From: Chitinophaga pinensis
Lineage (GTDB): Bacteria; Bacteroidota; Bacteroidia; Chitinophagales; Chitinophagaceae
NCBI RefSeq assembly: GCF_007896845.1
Contig: NZ_VOHS01000020.1
Location: forward strand, 48,316-112,315
Direction: 5' to 3'
Length of the DNA stretch: 64,000 nt
The position numbers and the translations under genes are program-made. The first letter of the stretch is position 1, and every line of letters begins with the position of its first letter. This document shows, piece by piece, positions 62,389 through 64,000 of this stretch. The notes below the pieces were generated by a model. That model made no database searches. It saw nothing but the letters and a program-made list of their open reading frames with translations, and had not been told where the DNA came from.

Positions 62389-63199
62389 TTGTGCCTGAAT
62401 TCCACGTTTGTTGACGTCTGGATAAAGTACCCCGTATATACAGTCGCCGCTGTTGTATCATTGCTGGGGGCAGGCTTTGCAATCTGGCGACTTAGCTGGC
62501 TGTATTATCAGCGCCTCGGAGAAATAAGACGTTTACGGTTTAAGCTGAATGAGTTTGACAGGTATCTGGGAATATTACCCGTGAAAAAGACTGGCTGATG
62601 GAAGAAACACATCACAGGGTAAAAAAATCTGCAGATGGCAATAAGTCTGCTGAATACACAATATACCTTTCTTGCAGATACGAAGCGCGTCAGCAGTCCG
62701 TAATACACAACACCGGATGTTTGCTATTTCTCTGGTATACCAGAAACTATATCAGGAAGACGCGTTGTCAACGATCGATATTCCTCAGTATATCAGTGAA
62801 TTGTTGGATTCTCTTAAAGATGAATGAAGTAGATACCGATATTGACTTCCATCGTAAAACAGTACCTTTAAAGCTCGATGTTGCGCTTGCCATTCCTTTC
62901 GGCATTATTTATCACAGAAGCAATCAGTAATATTTTCAGACATGCATTTACCGGCCGGAAAAAAGGTATTGTAAACATCTCATTGCAAAGCAATGATGGC
63001 AAACATTATACATTACTGATAAAGGATAATGGAGAAGGATTACCTGTTGATTTTGACCCCTATGCAGACACCTCCATGGGATTGATGCTGATGACAGGCC
63101 TGAGCAGACAGGTGAGAGAACCTTACATATTTATATTATAACGGTGTTACCGTAGTGCTGGATTTTCTGAACGATGGCAGGCTGCCGGATAACTTGTAA
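62389..63199 (+). pseudogene. HisKA_2/HWE-type sensor histidine kinase, broken by multiple frameshifts
   Basis: Pieces in different frames add up to one kinase. In order they are: a transmembrane helix (YTVAAVVSLLGAGFAIW) and coiled region (RRLRFKLNEFDRYL); the H-box EKDWLMEETHHRVK followed, after a 2-nt gap, by LQMAISLLNTQYTFLADTKR; AVRNTQHRMFAISLVYQKLY with STIDIPQYISELLDSLKDE; then the HATPase N-box FITEAISNIFRHAF and G-box LLIKDNGEGLP with GLMLMTGLS; and an end at VTVVLDFLNDGRLPDNL (stop 63197-63199). The H-box form is that of HisKA_2 kinases. The 5' end is uncertain. It sits directly before the response regulator, so they were a two-component pair. At least four small deletions break it. 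Confidence 0.7.
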
Positions 63200-63212
63200 A
63201 TTACATTGAGAA

Positions 63213-64000
63213 ATGACCATGAAGGAAATATACTGATCGTCGAAGACGAATTTATTGTGGGAAATGATCTCAACTGATGCTTAGAAAAGCAGTTATGCAG
63301 TCTGCGGCATTGCTGCTTCTGTTGATAAGCCAAGCAATGATAGAAAATAACCAACCTGGGTGCTGTTGGACATCTTTCTGTTGGATGGCTCATTAGGTAC
63401 AGATCTGGCCGGATATCTCAGACAGAAGAATATCGGATTTATATATATATCTTCAAATACCAATCAGAGTATACTGGAAATTGCGCGTGCTACCAGACCT
63501 TATGGATTCTGGTAAAACATTCCGGGAGAAAGACCTCCTGATCATGCTGGACATCGCCAGATACAACCATCGAATAACCTGCAAATGGGATTGCAACGTG
63601 AACATTAATGCAAAAGCATTGCAGCAGATTCTTGAAGCGCCCTTTGAATTATCTGACAAGATCGCCCTATCCCGGGGGTGTTACAGACGTTTGTTCCATT
63701 TGATTATCTAAATATTGCTATCGCCGGCAAAAGGCCGAATACATTGGAAGACCTGAGCTTCCAGAGAACAGGCTACGATGAATACGAACAGCTGGATAAC
63801 GCAGACTTGTGTAAATCTTTAGGCTTTGACAGAAATAACATACTTGCAGGAAAAATTACACAGCTGCAGGTGAAACAGGTCTATCTGAACGATGTCGAAT
63901 TCGACAATGGATAGCTGACAGTCCATGGGAACGTAACTGAGTGATCATCTCCGTCTGAACCCAGACTGGCTATTGCGATCACATTATCCAATGGTATGCG
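63213..64000 (+). pseudogene. Response regulator (receiver plus GAF-like/sigma-54-regulator-type region), frameshifted, 3' end outside window
   Basis: The start is near ATG 63213. Re-joined pieces read as a receiver: ILIVEDEFIVGNDLN, LMLRKAGYAVCGIAASVDK, WVLLDIFLLDGSLGTDLAGY (phospho-acceptor Asp in LLDIF), IGFIYISSNTNQSILEIARA and VKPFREKDLLIMLDIARYNH (conserved Lys). Then comes a region ending near 63914 (FVPFDYLNIAIAGKRPNTLE, QVYLNDVEFDNG) that resembles the segment between receiver and AAA+ domain in Bacteroidota sigma-54-dependent regulators. That last assignment is tentative because no AAA+ motif lies in the window. About eight one-base gaps are needed to restore the frame, nearly all in short base runs. 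It follows the kinase remnant after 13 nt. Confidence 0.6.

Overview
The window looks like chromosomal DNA from a chitin-degrading member of the Bacteroidota, most likely Chitinophaga or a close relative. This is inferred from gene content, since no search was possible. The evidence is a FecI/FecR-SusC/SusD locus, many type IX secretion (T9SS) C-terminal signals of both type A and type B (CHU_C), PorP/SprF proteins, several GH18 chitinases and a CBM6-bearing GH16 glucanase, and almost no Shine-Dalgarno sequences.

Layout. 1-1823 (minus): the 5' part of a DarB/FabH-like ketosynthase and a truncated GT1 glycosyltransferase. 2047-8673 (plus): DUF5703 glycosidase, frameshifted GH13 alpha-amylase, S10 carboxypeptidase, Crp-type regulator and AhpD-like protein. 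8884-11824 (minus): S9 peptidase and an orphan LuxR-type response regulator that lacks the phospho-acceptor Asp. 11825-13166 is gene-poor and carries two perfect DnaA-box 9-mers in inverted orientation. 13167-18363: a surface-adhesin module (DUF11/CHU_C protein, PorP/SprF, PD40-OmpA). 18682-29611: a hydrolase island with a two-catalytic-domain chitinase, a GH18-like protein with a beta/gamma-crystallin domain, a GH18-CBM6 chitinase, a GH16-CBM6 glucanase and a metzincin protease with a second beta/gamma-crystallin domain. 29900-39375: ECF sigma, FecR, SusC, SusD, HExxH lipoprotein and DUF4302 lipoprotein. 39427-57102: a second, larger adhesin module with a ~2,980-residue protein now split by a frameshift, a 1,390-residue IgGFc/PKD protein, PorP, OmpA, PorP and a collagen-like lipoprotein. 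57212-60680: ECF sigma and an outer-membrane beta-barrel protein. 60752-64000: class I aldolase (minus) and a histidine kinase/response regulator pair (plus), all broken by many small indels.

How it works together (inference from family knowledge). Secreted chitinases, glucanase and proteases attack fungal or arthropod polymers. CBM5/12, CBM6 and Ig domains hold them on the substrate, and T9SS tails export and anchor them. The SusCD locus, under FecI/FecR control, imports a product. The two PorP/OmpA modules probably export and anchor giant type B adhesins to the cell surface.

Reading quality. Frameshifts in the amylase, the giant adhesin, the aldolase and the final two-component pair are all repaired by adding one or two bases, most often by lengthening a short base run. 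They crowd into the last 3.3 kb. This looks more like sequence error or a decaying end than programmed frameshifting, but the window alone cannot settle it.
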